Below, piece after piece: positions 51,347 to 62,154 of a DNA stretch of 64,000 nt. The stretch comes from Dendrocalamus latiflorus (lineage: Eukaryota; Streptophyta; Magnoliopsida; Poales; Poaceae): the NCBI GenBank assembly GCA_017311315.1, contig CM029672.1, positions 6,924,463 through 6,988,462 on the forward strand. The letters are read 5' to 3'. Within the stretch, counting starts at the first letter, position 1. Each line of letters opens with the position of its first letter. Below the pieces are notes generated by a model. The model saw only the letters and a program-made list of their open reading frames with translations. It was not told the DNA's origin and made no database searches. Position numbers and translations under genes: made by a program.

Positions 51347-54300
51347 TTAAGAGTGCAATGCCCTGCTGTTAGTGAGCCTTGAAAAGCCAACCTGATCCCT
51401 AGCCCCTGGGCTCGGAGGGACTCTTGGACTAGGAACACTGGTCAAGCGGCTCTGTGGCACAGTATCAGGCATGGACTTTGAGAAGGCTTGGGCAAGCTCC
51501 AATGCGGTCGCTGCTTTCCCCAAACGAGGTGCGGTAACGTCAGGATTCGGTGACTCCATTGGCTTACGCCAGGTTTCAGGCTCTGGACGTGGTTGCTCAG
51601 GCGGCTTCTCCACATCTCTAGCAACCCTCCTGTTGTCCTCCCGCCGTGTAGGCCTATATGCGTCAGCCCTGTCTGTATCCCGCCTGTATTCTTTCCTGTC
51701 AGCATTCCTTGGGCCTCTATGACCAATTGGAAAACTCTCGGCCTTTTCACCTGAAGGGTTAATGGACATAGCGTCAACCTTCTGCTCAACCTTTGCAAAT
51801 TCATTTTTAGACCTACAAAATGCCAGAGTATTAGTAAATGTAACACACATTCAACTTATGCTTGTCTCTAGTAATCTCTGCATAAAAGAAAAACAATCCC
51901 CAGAAAAAATGTTTTACCGTCAACTACTGCTTAGAAACAAACACATAACAAGCGAATCATACAACGGTGCAGTGGCTACAATGACGCTCCTAAAGCAAAC
52001 CTTGTGAATTTTTGCAATAGAATCTGCTTCTTAACTTAAAATGCATGCAAATGAACTGAGTTCAGCATATAGGGTGTGTTTGGTTCGTGGATGGAGGTTG
52101 TATCGTATATCCTGACTGAGTGGATGCAGGTTGAGTGGAATCGTATTTCAGAAAAAGAAGATGTTTGGTGAGGTTGCATGAGCGGATGCAAAAAAACGGA
52201 GATGTTGTTTGGTTGCCTGTATGAGCGGATGCAGTCTACCAAACCTGAGAGGCTGACACATGGGACCGCATAAGATACGCTGCATCAACCCATCCAGGAT
52301 GGCCAGTGAAGCTCATTTTGAGCGTATCCACCCATCCAGGATGAGGGCGTATTTTTGCATCCGCTCATACAGGTTGCATTCACTCATACAGGCAACCAAA
52401 CAGGCTCTTTCTCAGATTATACGGATCCACCCAGCCAGGACGAAGGAGATTCAGGCAACCAAACACACCCATAGCCATCCAGGGCCTACGCAAGTGGCAT
52501 ACACTGGCCAGCTAAAAACACCATCAAGCAAAATTGCTTTCAACAGCACTAAAATTGACCTAGCATCCCATCAATTGTAGGCTGACAGCACACCTATGCC
52601 TCTCATTGTAGCCAGCTGTGTCCCTTTGGTTCCATGCCTATAATAGGAACATATAGGCCCAGTCCTTTTAGGTTCCATGCTGTGTCCCTTTGTTTACGCT
52701 TTTCGAGACAGCAATGGACGCTAGAGATATTGACGCGGACGGCGTACAAAGTTTTGGGCTCAAGAAGCCGTTTGGATAATCCTCTTCAAGAAGACACCCT
52801 GTTTGTTTCAACTTTCAGAGAAACCAAAAGTCAAAAACCAAAAGACCAAAAGAACAGGGCCATACTATAGTCCAGATCCAATTTCCAATCTACACTTTAC
52901 TTGTTCGTAACTTCATACACGGCTACAAATTTTATTTCCATCATACATAAGAACCCCATAAGTATGATTGTCCTGCTCTCGTTTTATTACAAGGCTTTTG
53001 TTTCTTTGATTTTGTGGAGGTTTCATTTCTAGCCTACCCTAACTTATTTGGGACAAAAAGCTTTATTGTTATTGTTATTTGTTGTTGATACACAAGAACT
53101 CAATAAGTATGATTGTCCTGCCGCATCTGTCTCCAGTGGTAGCACACTGTTCAACTACTGTTATTGTCAATCAAGTATGCAGGCATTCAATCAATCACAT
53201 ATTAGAAATAAAAAAGTTATCCTAACATTTCCCCCACAGCAACTGACTCATTTCTTGCCATTCCATTCATGTAACAAACTACAAAACCTAAATGCGTATG
53301 CTCTCTGATATGCAGGCATTCAATTAATCTCCGAGCAACAAATCAGAATTGCATAATAAAAGCCATAGCAAGGGAGTAGGAAGCAAGACAAGGCGGTCAA
53401 GATGAACAAGCATAATCAGCACACCTTAAATACAAGAAAGCTATTAATGTTAACTGTTAAGTAAAAAATGTACCAATATAATGATTGTATCTAAAAGGCC
53501 TATATCTTAACTACCTGCCAGCTGGAGAGGTCTTCTCCAGATCACTTGCCAAAGCATCTATTCCACGTTCTCTGAGAACCTGTATTTATAAAGAACCCAT
53601 CAGCATTTGGTTCAGCTAGAAACAAAAGGAAATATAAATAACATATCACTAAAAGCCACATGAGGAGAGGGAAAGCAGAGCACATACTTGTTCCCGAGGG
53701 CGAGCACCACCAAATAGGGATTGCCTGATGCATTTGAAAACAACAGAAGGAACTTAAGAATAAATAAACAAAACTATATCAAGGTATTGACAAAATATTC
53801 TACAGTAAATAAACTTAAGAGGCCTCAAAGATAATTCTTATCAAACAGACTGAACGCCAGATTGTTAGCTTATCGACTTGCTAACAAATTCAGCACCAGT
53901 ACAAATTGTCAAAACAAAGATTCCAAGCTTTCAGAGATTGAAAAATAAGGGATAGGGGTGCTGGAAACAAATTAAAGAGAACAGCATCTAGATGACATTC
54001 TACTATTACAGCCACTCATTACACACACCAATTTTAAAATACTTCTCCTTACCCACTATTCTTGCAGCTCCTACTGTCCAAAGCAGAGCTATAATTTATT
54101 CCATGTGATAAATTCAAACCACCTCTATAAACGCATTCTGATGGTATTAAAATGTTTACTCCATACACATCACTCATTCCACATATGATATGCAATAAGG
54201 AACTAGAGGGAAGTGTTTCCCAAACAGTAAATACTAAAGGAAACCTAAAGGTGATCTGCACTGGGTAATGATATAAACCCACCCCAAATAGGCAGACAGT

Positions 54301-56072
54301 GGAACCTGCCTTATGCCCATCGGTTAAGCATGAGCTAGGTGCAATCGTTCAACAAAGAAAAAACAATGACCTTGGAATACATATTAGGTGTTAGGTTAAT
54401 CTGCCAAACAGGCACAATCTAAAACAATGTAACAAGCCATTCTTGATTGCGTACAGCACAAAACATGAATGGGAATGTACATACTGCAAACAAACACAGA
54501 AGACCAACTTTCCTACATAATGCACCTATTTGACATTAATCATACATCAGTTAACAGGAATGATATATGCAATGTAGGCATATAATGGAAAATAAATAGG
54601 TGCTTGGACAGGCTAAAGTGTATTGTACATATGACAGGCAAAAGATATAAGCCAACTTACAGCAAGCACCAAATGATTATATTAAATTTTCAAGAATTTC
54701 CTGCAAAACAAACAGAAAAGTAACAAACAAAAGCTAAACGTCACATACCTTTCCTTTACAGCACTTTCATCAGACTGTCCCACCGCATTGGAGCGAGATT
54801 TCAGATTCAGTCGTGAACGGTCAGCATCCACCCCTGCCACTCCTGTTTTAGCTGCCATCACATTCTGGTGCACATCATGAACAACTTCAACCTGCATGAC
54901 ATTCGCAATCACGGGGACCTGATGCACCTATACAATTGTAATCCACACCACCAAAAAAAGGATTAAATTTCGACCGTGTCATGGCGAACCTAATGCATAT
55001 CACATTATCAAAATAACAAAATCATAATAAACACAGAGCTACAAAACACAATCATGTATCACTTTGCATGGAGATATCTCTTATAAGGTTTGCAAACACC
55101 ACTTGATTAACTAACACTGCTCCACTACTGTTACTATTGGATGCATGCAAGGCATGCCAACTCAAGTTGCAATCCGAACAAGACAAATGTGAGAAGGAAC
55201 AAAAGTAACAACCAGCTTCTCTTCAACATAGGTAGGAGATGATTCAGGAGCCACGACTGGCTTAGAGCGAGGAAGCAGCTTCAACTTTGGTCTCTCTGGC
55301 ACCTCCCCGCCTCTCCCCTCCCCAACCATGCCTTCATGCGACGCAGCCCTCAGCGGTGCCGCGCCCCTCTCCATGCCACCGTCCAGCTCTCTCACTCCAA
55401 CCAACCTTGGCCTCTCCATCTCGGGCGGTGCCACATGAGTCTCCACCACTGGGGCCGACACAGGCGCCGGTGGGGAGGAGGGCTTCGACAAGTTCCATTT
55501 CCCAGAGATCACCTTTTCCACGGCGCTCGCCTGCGCGATGCGTGTCGCCGACCAGATCTGGCCGGAGACGGGGGAGGGATTCACCGGCGCCGCGGCCGAG
55601 GCCACCTCCCTCCTCGGCCCCCAGGCGTTCCCGGGACCGGATCTGGTGGGCCCCACCGCCGGAGAGGAGGCAAACGACGGGGGCAACGGCGACGGCGCCG
55701 GGCGGCGCGGCGCGGCAGCCTCGAAGGGCGTGCGCTCGTCCTCGTCGAAGTGGCGGCCGATGCGGGAGGGGTTGGTGAGGAAGGAAGGCACCGCAGCTGC
55801 CGCAGCAGCAGCGGAGGCGGCCGGAGCGCGCGGGCGGGCGGATGCGGCGGAGGCGGGAGACGGGGAGGCCACGGGGCGGTCCGGCGGTCGTACGGAGCTG
55901 CGAGAGCGAGCGGTCAGTCACAGCGGGATGAGGGGTCCGAGCAGCGGGTAGGTGGGGTTAGGGTTTGGGGCACTTACACGCCGGGGGCGGAGGGGAGTGG
56001 GAGCTCAGAGGGGATGGAGCCGCCGTGGAAGTCCTTGAGCGTCATCGTCGTGGCCGCCTTCTTCTTCGACAT
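51347..56072 (-). CDS. eIF4B-like translation factor-related protein, six exons
   Basis: Exons on the minus strand: 56072-55978, 55897-55213, 54927-54749, 53724-53688, 53579-53515 and 51812-51347 (TAA). All junctions are GT-AG and phases match throughout, giving 508 residues. The N-terminus MSKKKAATTMTLKDFHGG recalls the KKK...SLTDF start of eIF4B. Next come an alanine-rich stretch, IGRHFDEDERTPFE, and a proline-rich region. Two RP(K/R)LxLxxRS blocks follow: ERPKLKLLPRSKPVV, and RSRLNLKSRSNAV leading into RQSLFGGARPREQVLRERG. The LFGGARPRE block after an RxLxLxxR stretch is typical of eIF4B-type proteins, which help eIF4A unwind mRNA leaders in the cytosol. No RRM is seen, as in plant eIF4B. 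The C-terminus is charged and then serine/proline-rich. Exon 4 is only 37 bases. The exon 2 donor (GTTGTT) is non-consensus and is the weakest junction. A related plant family of unknown function (At1g27090-like) is the alternative name. Confidence 0.85.
52072..52470. mobile_element. MITE (399 bp) in the last intron of the eIF4B-like gene
   Basis: The perfect ends GGGTGTGTTTGGTT and AACCAAACACACCC are flanked by ATA on both sides (52069-52071 and 52471-52473). Inside, TGAGCGGATGCA-type words face TGCATCCGCTCA, extending the palindrome. A 3-bp duplication would suit PIF/Harbinger, but ATA is not the usual TWA, so the superfamily is uncertain. Confidence 0.75.
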
Positions 56073-56138
56073 GGCCTCGGCCGGCGCGGTGGCTGTGGAG
56101 CTCGCCGGCGCCGGAGGCGAACGGCTGCTGCTGCTTCT

Positions 56139-56310
56139 CCGCGTTTGATCGGTGCTTGATGGGTCCAGGTGTTGTGTTGTGCTTCCAGCGGAAGGGTCGG
56201 CCCAAATGTGCCGCCCGGCACGGCACGGGCAGCACGGTCCATTAGACCAGATACGCCGCGTTTGATCCAGGCCTGATGGTCCAGGTGTTGTGTTGTGCTT
56301 CCAGGGGAAG
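56139..56310. repeat. Direct duplication (~55 bp) upstream of the eIF4B-like start
   Basis: CCGCGTTTGATC and then TCCAGGTGTTGTGTTGTGCT followed by TCCAG(C/G)GGAAG occur at 56139-56194 and again at 56256-56310, with two or three differences. The first copy begins 67 bases before the ATG and may lie in the 5' UTR. Confidence 0.85.
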
Positions 56311-57120
56311 GGGAGGGTCTGGTCATATGCCGAAGGTGTCTCTTTACAAAAAAAACTAGTATAGTGTCCGTGCTAACGCCACGGTGGCATTTTAGGGATG
56401 CACACAAAATCAACCAAACGAATTTTTGAATGGCCATACATGTTTTGTTCCCTGCTTTCAAAGCCAATTTTTGAATGGCCATATATGTTTTGTTTGGATA
56501 ATTGGGTTCCTTCCCGCCGCGTCCGTCTCGTCCGCCCCGACGCGTCGCGTCCTCCGCGCTGCCTACGGCACGCCGCACCGCGTCTGGCGCGTCCGCGCCG
56601 CGAGGAGCTCGTAGCTCGTAGACGACGCGACGTCCGCTAAGTTCGGAGCTCGTAGACGAAGCGACGTCCGCCGCGGGAAGATCGGAGCTCGGAGCCGTAC
56701 CCGCGAGACGAAGCGATGTGCAAAATGGAATCGTCGCGACCTGCATGCGAAGGAGCCGAGGAGGAGGCGGCGACGGCAGCGCGGCGTGGGGAGGAGAAGG
56801 TGAGGGCGAAGCGGAGGAGCGGCGGCAGCGCGGGGTGGGGAGGAGAAGGCGAGGGCGGAGCGGAGGAGCGACGGGAGGAGGCGGCGGAGCGGGGGGAGGA
56901 GGCGAGAGAAGCGAGGGCGGAGCGGATTTGGCGGCGAAGCAGCGGAAAAACCGAGGGGGCGCGGTGGTGGGGAGGAGCAGCGGAAAAATCGAGGGGGCGC
57001 AGGTGGGGAGGGGAGGAGGAGGAGGCGGCGCAGGGTGGGGTGGGGAGGAGGAGGAGGCGGCGGCGGCAACGCAGGGTGGGGGAGGAGGAGGCGGCGGCTG
57101 AGCGGGGGATTCATTGAGAT
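56311..57120. other. GC-rich, purine-skewed block upstream of the eIF4B-like gene
   Basis: From about 56750 the plus strand is almost entirely G and A, in (GAGGAGGCGGCG)-like words. The long frames across it on both strands are low-complexity. A segment AACTAGTATAGTGTCCGTGC near 56355 looks like a common grass repeat end. The phrase TTTTTGAATGGCCATA(C/T)ATGTTTTGTT occurs twice (about 56422 and 56466). Confidence 0.5.
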
Positions 57121-57980
57121 TCACGTCTCATATATTGTATAACCAAATATTTTTGTATTTTTGTTCCTCGAAGCATCACTTCATCTTTTTAATTAGCTCA
57201 CTTGTCATATAGTCTACAATCTGAACTGTTGCTCTACTATTGGTAGGCTGGTAGCTGATAGGCAGACAAACAGCTTAGCATACAGGTTATAAATTAGCTA
57301 ATTGACACTTGAACCAAGTTCGGTTTCAGTGCCAATACACCCTCAGTTCACAGGAGGAAAATCACGGGTGCTTTCTCACTTTTCTCTCTGTAACAAGGTT
57401 AATACTAATTACAAAATACATAAAGAGGTAAATAATATCTATTCAGCATTCATCATGCTTAAAAAATTATACAAATCAATATTGAGAAAAGTATAGAAAC
57501 GCATTCCAAAAGAATTTAGCGATAGTAAGTTTGCTCCCAATTTTTTGTTAATACATCGGGTCTACCTATTTTACCGTTCTTATGCTCAAGCTTACCATTC
57601 AATCATTCAAGAATGGTATTATTCAGGAACCGGAAGTATTTATGAGAATGGCAGGTGAGAATAAATTACTGACTTAAGCTCAAGGATGAATATTGACAAA
57701 AATATTGAACATTACAACAAACATCTCAGAGAAAGACGTCTACAAGTGCATGCATAATTTGCTCATAAATACACACGATCAACAAGATCGCCTCTTTGTC
57801 GATCTGAGCATTGTTTAACTGCTGACGTCGGATGCCCGTGAAACCGAAACACTGTACCTATGCACCTCTGAGACTTCCACACAATTATGTTTCTCGGTTC
57901 ATTTATCACAAGGGTGGGTGGTTGAATTTGCGAAGTTGGTAGCAAATGCCAGATGACTTAATTGGTGCTTGTGCTGACAT
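57121..57980 (-). other. Spacer and 3' UTR of the uL1c exons
   Basis: AT-rich DNA. The 200-odd bases next to 57981 are probably the 3' UTR of the minus-strand uL1c transcript. No gene is seen in the rest. Confidence 0.4.
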
Positions 57981-58698
57981 CTAGTCAGAAGATTCTGTGC
58001 CATAGTCAAGCATTTCTTTTATGTTTAGCTTGATTGAAGGCCCCTTTGCACCAGAGGGCTTGTTCCTTTCGACAGAGCGCTGGAAAGAGATGGCAAAAGG
58101 CGAGTCAACATAAATTCTCAGTAACATCAACAGAGATGTTCATAGGAGCAGATATCTTACAACAACAGCCATGAAGTTTGCAATAAGGTCTTCTTCAGGG
58201 AAGTCAACCTTGCCAAAAGGGATGTGAACAATCCCTGTCTTATCAACTCTGTATTCGACTTTACCTTTCTTGAACTCTTCAATAGCCTAGAACCATTTGC
58301 ACAGTTAGCATGATCTACTTCATCAACTCCATTGACAGTTTATTGCTACAAAATCAAGTTGTGCCTATCACCATGCCTGAGCCTTCAACTATTGAAATAC
58401 AAACAATTAAAGGGAACTAACCAAGGTAGTAAGTTATCAATATATCAATATCTGAATCCTAGAAGTGCAGCTAAATACTGAAGTTAGGTGGATGGCATTT
58501 TTTCACCCAATGTCACTGTCACAATACACAACCCAAGCAACATAGACATGATTGATGATTGACAAGCAATATTGCTGGAAAATCTGAAAAAAATCTGTAC
58601 GACTTCCACAGTACCTGAGTAATGTTTGGAGAAACAGTGCCAGCTTTGGGGTTAGGCATCAGTCCTCTTGGTCCTAGAATCTTACCCAAGCTAGCAAC
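57981..58698 (-). CDS. RPL1: Plastid ribosomal protein uL1 (L1), C-terminal exons only
   Basis: Three consecutive exons on the minus strand (58698-58615, 58286-58161, 58079-57981 ending TAG) have clean GT-AG borders, all in phase 0, and encode 102 residues. They contain VASLGKILGPRGLMPNPKAG and TVSPN, the uL1 signature that contacts 23S rRNA. After that come the EEFKKGKVEYRVDKTGIVH block and a short plant-type tail. uL1 forms the mobile L1 stalk of the plastid 50S subunit. A complete plastid L1 precursor is about 350 residues. I could not find its earlier exons (transit peptide, the ATV-LPKGTG and EQIKGGF blocks) in the 5.3 kb upstream. RCC1-type exons lie there instead. It is therefore a gene fragment, or the end of a chimeric gene, or it has a very long intron. 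The exons themselves show no damage. Confidence 0.8.
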
Positions 58699-59486
58699 CT
58701 GAAAAGTAAATGGAAAAGGACTTGACAATCAAATGAAGCAGGAGCACACCGTGAAAGTTTCCATGAGCATGGCTGGTCCTGTGACAAATTAACATAGCAC
58801 TCCCTACATTTATGTCAGTCCTAGCTTTCAAAGAATGAAACGCCTGATTTCTTGTATTCAGAACTTAGGTTGTAATATGTAGTCTATTTTATTTCAAAAT
58901 GAACCATTCTGTGGTAGTTAACAGTTCATATAAGACCTAAGAGTAGAAACAAGTCTAATAGTCCATTTCAAACTATTGTGGCAAAATAGTCCAAGCTTTA
59001 CCAGGGCCAGAAACTGAACTTGGATTCAGATCAAACAGCTGCAGTCTTCATGTGACATCGATTATGACATCGGTATGTCTAGCCACAAACAGACCGAAAC
59101 CACACCACTTATTTACCAGCCCCCACAGGAGCCCCTCCATGTTGGAATTTTCTCTTACCGAGCTTGGTTCTTGAGTAGGTAGGAGGCATTGCTTTTCCGT
59201 GGATAAAGTGACAAAATGGGAACATTATCGAAGAAGCATCATCCTTTGAATCTCGTTATTGCAAGCCCGAGAGGATCAGATGCACGTTACGATAAGCATG
59301 CTTTAACCCCACTTACAGAGGCAGATGATGGTCCACCAGAAATCAATATAAGAACTATCTCTAATAGATGATTGATAAAGGCAAGCTTGAACAAAGTACC
59401 TTTTTCTGCAATTTTGTTGTAGGGTAATTGTAAGATGGGGAAATCATGATTTGTACAATTTGAATATTGCTTTTTTATAAGCTTAC
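58699..59486 (-). other. Interval between uL1c exons and RCC1 exons
   Basis: No uL1 or RCC1 coding block was found here on the minus strand. If the two exon sets were spliced together, this would be their intron (donor GTAAGC at 59486-59481, acceptor TTTTCAG at 58705-58699). It contains one copy of an exact 79-bp duplication. Confidence 0.5.
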
Positions 59487-59936
59487 CGTCAATGCAAGCT
59501 GAGTGCAGAATTTTCCTCCTGCAGCTATCCTTTTAATCTAACCAATGAATAAATGCAAAGAATTGAGAAGAGCATCACTATTTGATCTGGAGACCAGATT
59601 GAATCTTAAAGCAAAATACCTTGATACCATCAAGGTTTTTGATCAACCTTGGAGTATATTCACTGCAGAAATGAAGATCTAATTATCAAGTTATCATCCT
59701 TCTAACAAAATACACTTTAGCACTGCACAGTGAAAACACATTCACAACCATCAAACTTATTTTACAATAAAATACCTGACAGAAGCATTCTAACTTGTAC
59801 ATGTCGTGCAACAGTTTATTCAAGTTCACAGCTGTGTGCTTCCAACCACAGGATACCTACAGAGGCAGATGATGGTCCACCAGAAATCAATATAAGAACT
59901 ATCTCTAATAGATGATTGATAAAGGCAAGCTTGAAC
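59314..59936. repeat. Exact 79-bp direct duplication around the RCC1 exons
   Basis: The blocks 59314-59392 and 59858-59936 are identical over 79 bases, beginning TACAGAGGCAGATGATGGTC and ending GGCAAGCTTGAAC. They are 544 bases apart. The upper copy fills most of a 100-bp intron and includes its 3' splice site (CTGTAG before exon base 59856). Confidence 0.93.
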
Positions 59937-60334
59937 CAATGACCAGATGTACCAACCTTAGATATAGGAAGCTTAAATGATGAACTCTTCAAAACTTTTG
60001 GAGTGCGAACCATATCTGTACCTCTGGTAAGAGATATTATGTAAGAATACAACCTCAATTTTGGGTATAAAACATTGCTGCAACATAATAGAAGTTGAAG
60101 TAGCAAACTTTTTGAAAGAGTAGTAGATGAAAATACCCAAGACCAAGGCAACCATTTTCATTTGAACCCCAAGAATACAAATCTCCACTATCTGCAAAAC
60201 ATGACGATATATTTTTCCAAACCTTAGAATAATGGAATAAAGTTGATAATTGTAACTGATAAAGTCTCATTAATAAATCACCACCCAAAACCTACCCTGA
60301 GACGTAGAATGTTTCTTAGCAACAAAGGGGTAAT
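59487..60334 (-). pseudogene. RCC1-repeat protein exons (partial, probably broken gene)
   Basis: Minus-strand exons can be read at 60334-60296, 60191-60137, 60023-59957 and 59856-59830. They splice in frame to give DYPFVAKKHSTSQ, DSGDLYSWGSNENGCLGLG, then GTDMVRTPKVLK to SKVSCGWKHTA. GDLYSWG and GCLGLG with CGWKHTA are classic RCC1 blade motifs, as in RCC1/UVR8/GEF-like proteins. Two more exons, 59662-59620 and 59537-59487, join in frame as EYTPRLIKNLDGIK and IKRIAAGGKFCTQLALT, also RCC1-like. The fourth and fifth exons are out of phase with each other, so at least one exon between them is missing or unseen. No start codon, earlier blades or stop could be found. It could be a real gene with exons I cannot see, but the missing parts favour a damaged or partial copy. 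The specific RCC1 family member is not identified. Confidence 0.65.
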
Positions 60335-61105
60335 CTACAGAAACAAAATGGATGTAAGGGGAAGCAAATCTCAAGTTGCACAATCTTATAAGGTGCTATT
60401 GATATAGACCCAGAAATACGAAGGATACACTGCAGACCATGGCATCTAGGACAAAACCATGCCTAACCAGATTAGCTCTCTGGCCTGCACCAGGTGTGAT
60501 ACAGTGCCACACATGTTTCGACCTAGGAATCGTAATCACTAAGAAGAATCTGGGTATATCAGTATCAATGTATTGCTATTCCCAAAAGTTGCTTCCTTAC
60601 TTTGTCAACCAAATCCTGCTGCTTGCTCTTGCCTTGTTAGGTTGAACCTTGCTTCAGAAACCTATGACCTGAAAATTTCACAATTTTACACTTGAATGTT
60701 TAGATCTAAATTCTTCAAATTTTTTTAATGAGTGCAATATGAAAATGTCCAACCTAGTCAAACAATAACAAGAAGCACTTTGAATATTAAGCTTGTAGTT
60801 ATATGATGATACATATATACGAACCTCAAGAAGCACTGAAGCAGAGTTGTTGCTTTCCAACAGCCATAGAAGGTAACCACAAAGTAAGAAAAAAGGTTTC
60901 AAAGATATACCAAAGGTCGCTGCTTGCCTGCCTGAGTGCACAAGAAAATTGTCTACATTCTATTTCCCAATTTTTAGCCTTCAAATTCGGAAGCTTAAAT
61001 GAGCTAGTAGTGCTATTGACGGTCGCATCATAGTTCATCTCTTTGAAGACTACCATGTTTCTGAAATGAAATAAATGAAACCCTGGACAGATTGGAGGCA
61101 TACCA
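60335..61105. other. Upstream of the RCC1 exons
   Basis: Further RCC1-like scraps may exist on the minus strand. Near 60985-61075 a segment reading SSFKLPNLKA echoes the SSSFKLPISK of the third RCC1 exon, following an acceptor-like TTTCATTTCAG. I could not join it in frame. No other gene is seen. Confidence 0.35.
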
Positions 61106-61840
61106 ATGACTGATAGGCGGGGGAGGCGGCGGCCTTCGGGGGAGATGGGGGAGGCGGTGGAGGCGCCGCCCTTCGGGGGAGGCGGGGGAGACGGGGGAGG
61201 CGGCGGCCTTCGGGGGAGACGGCGGAGGCGGTGGAGGCGGCGCCCTTCGGGAGAGGCGGCGGCCTTCAGGAAGACGGCGGAGGCGGGGGAGGCGGCGCCC
61301 TTCGGGGGATGAACGATCAGAACGATCTGCGGGTCTGGAAAAGAAGACGATCACCTGCATGCAGCTGCGAGCGTCAGGGGTGCGGTTGATTAAGTATGCC
61401 TTCGGGGGAGGCGGCGGCCTTCGGGGGAGGCCTTCGGGGGAGGCGGCGCCCTTCGGGGGAGACGGGGGAGGCGGTGGAGGCGGCGCCCTTCGGCGGAGGC
61501 GGGGGAGACGGGGGAGACGGCGGCCTTCGGGGGAGACGGGGGAGGCGGTGGAGGCGTCGCCCTTCGGGGGAGGCGGGGGAGACGGGGGAGGCGGCGCCCT
61601 TCGGGGGAGACGGGGGAGGCGAGACGGGGGAGGCGGGGAAGACGGGGGAGACGGCGGAGGCGGTGGAGGCGGGGGAGGCGGCGGCCTTCGGGAAGACGGC
61701 GGAGGCGGGGGAGGCCTCCGATATGGTTGGGTAAGGAGAACGATGCGGTGCGTCAGGGATGCGGTGCGTCAGGGAGGCCTCCGATATGCCTTCGGGGGAT
61801 GAACGATCAGAGCAGCTGCGAGCATCAGGGATGCGGTAGG
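61106..61840. repeat. GC-rich minisatellite built on CTTCGGGGGAGGCGGCGG
   Basis: From about 61120 to 61730 the plus strand is made of GGGGGAGACGG, GGAGGCGGCGG and GCCCTTCGGG words in irregular order. They are grouped into higher units of about 30-60 bases. The edges carry a longer direct repeat, CTTCGGGGGATGAACGATCA with CAGCTGCGAGC downstream (about 61301 and 61790). A second edge repeat, GATATGGTTGGGTAAGGAGA, occurs near 61720 and 61873. Long frames on both strands across it are repeat translations. Confidence 0.85.
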
Positions 61841-62154
61841 GTACTGCAGATCCATTAAAGGATGACCATCGGATATGGTTGGGTAAGGAGAGAGAATGGA
61901 GGAGAGTTAATCTGGTGCGCACGTTTTTATGATGGTGTATTTCTGGGTGCATATTGTGGTGTGGACGTAGTTAAGGTCATGACTGTGGAGCAGGTAATTG
62001 TTGGGTGGATGTAAAATAATTTGAACTGGTGCTTTATTAGTTTAGATATAGCACTATACAAGCTGATCATTTCGCAAATAGAAAGTACCACTTACATAGA
62101 GCCGGTAGTACCATTCGTTAGCCGTACGCTCACACATAGTCGGATCTTCCTGAT

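Noticed and set aside
55287..57124. Long frames (up to 360 residues) over the eIF4B-like exon 2 and upstream GC-rich block
   Set aside because: They consist of Pro/Arg/Ala or Gly/Glu low-complexity translations of GC-rich or G/A-rich DNA, with no domain.
61106..61952. Gly-rich and Pro-rich frames of 112-192 residues
   Set aside because: They are translations of the CTTCGGGGGAGGCGG minisatellite in different frames. No start context, splice sites or domain.
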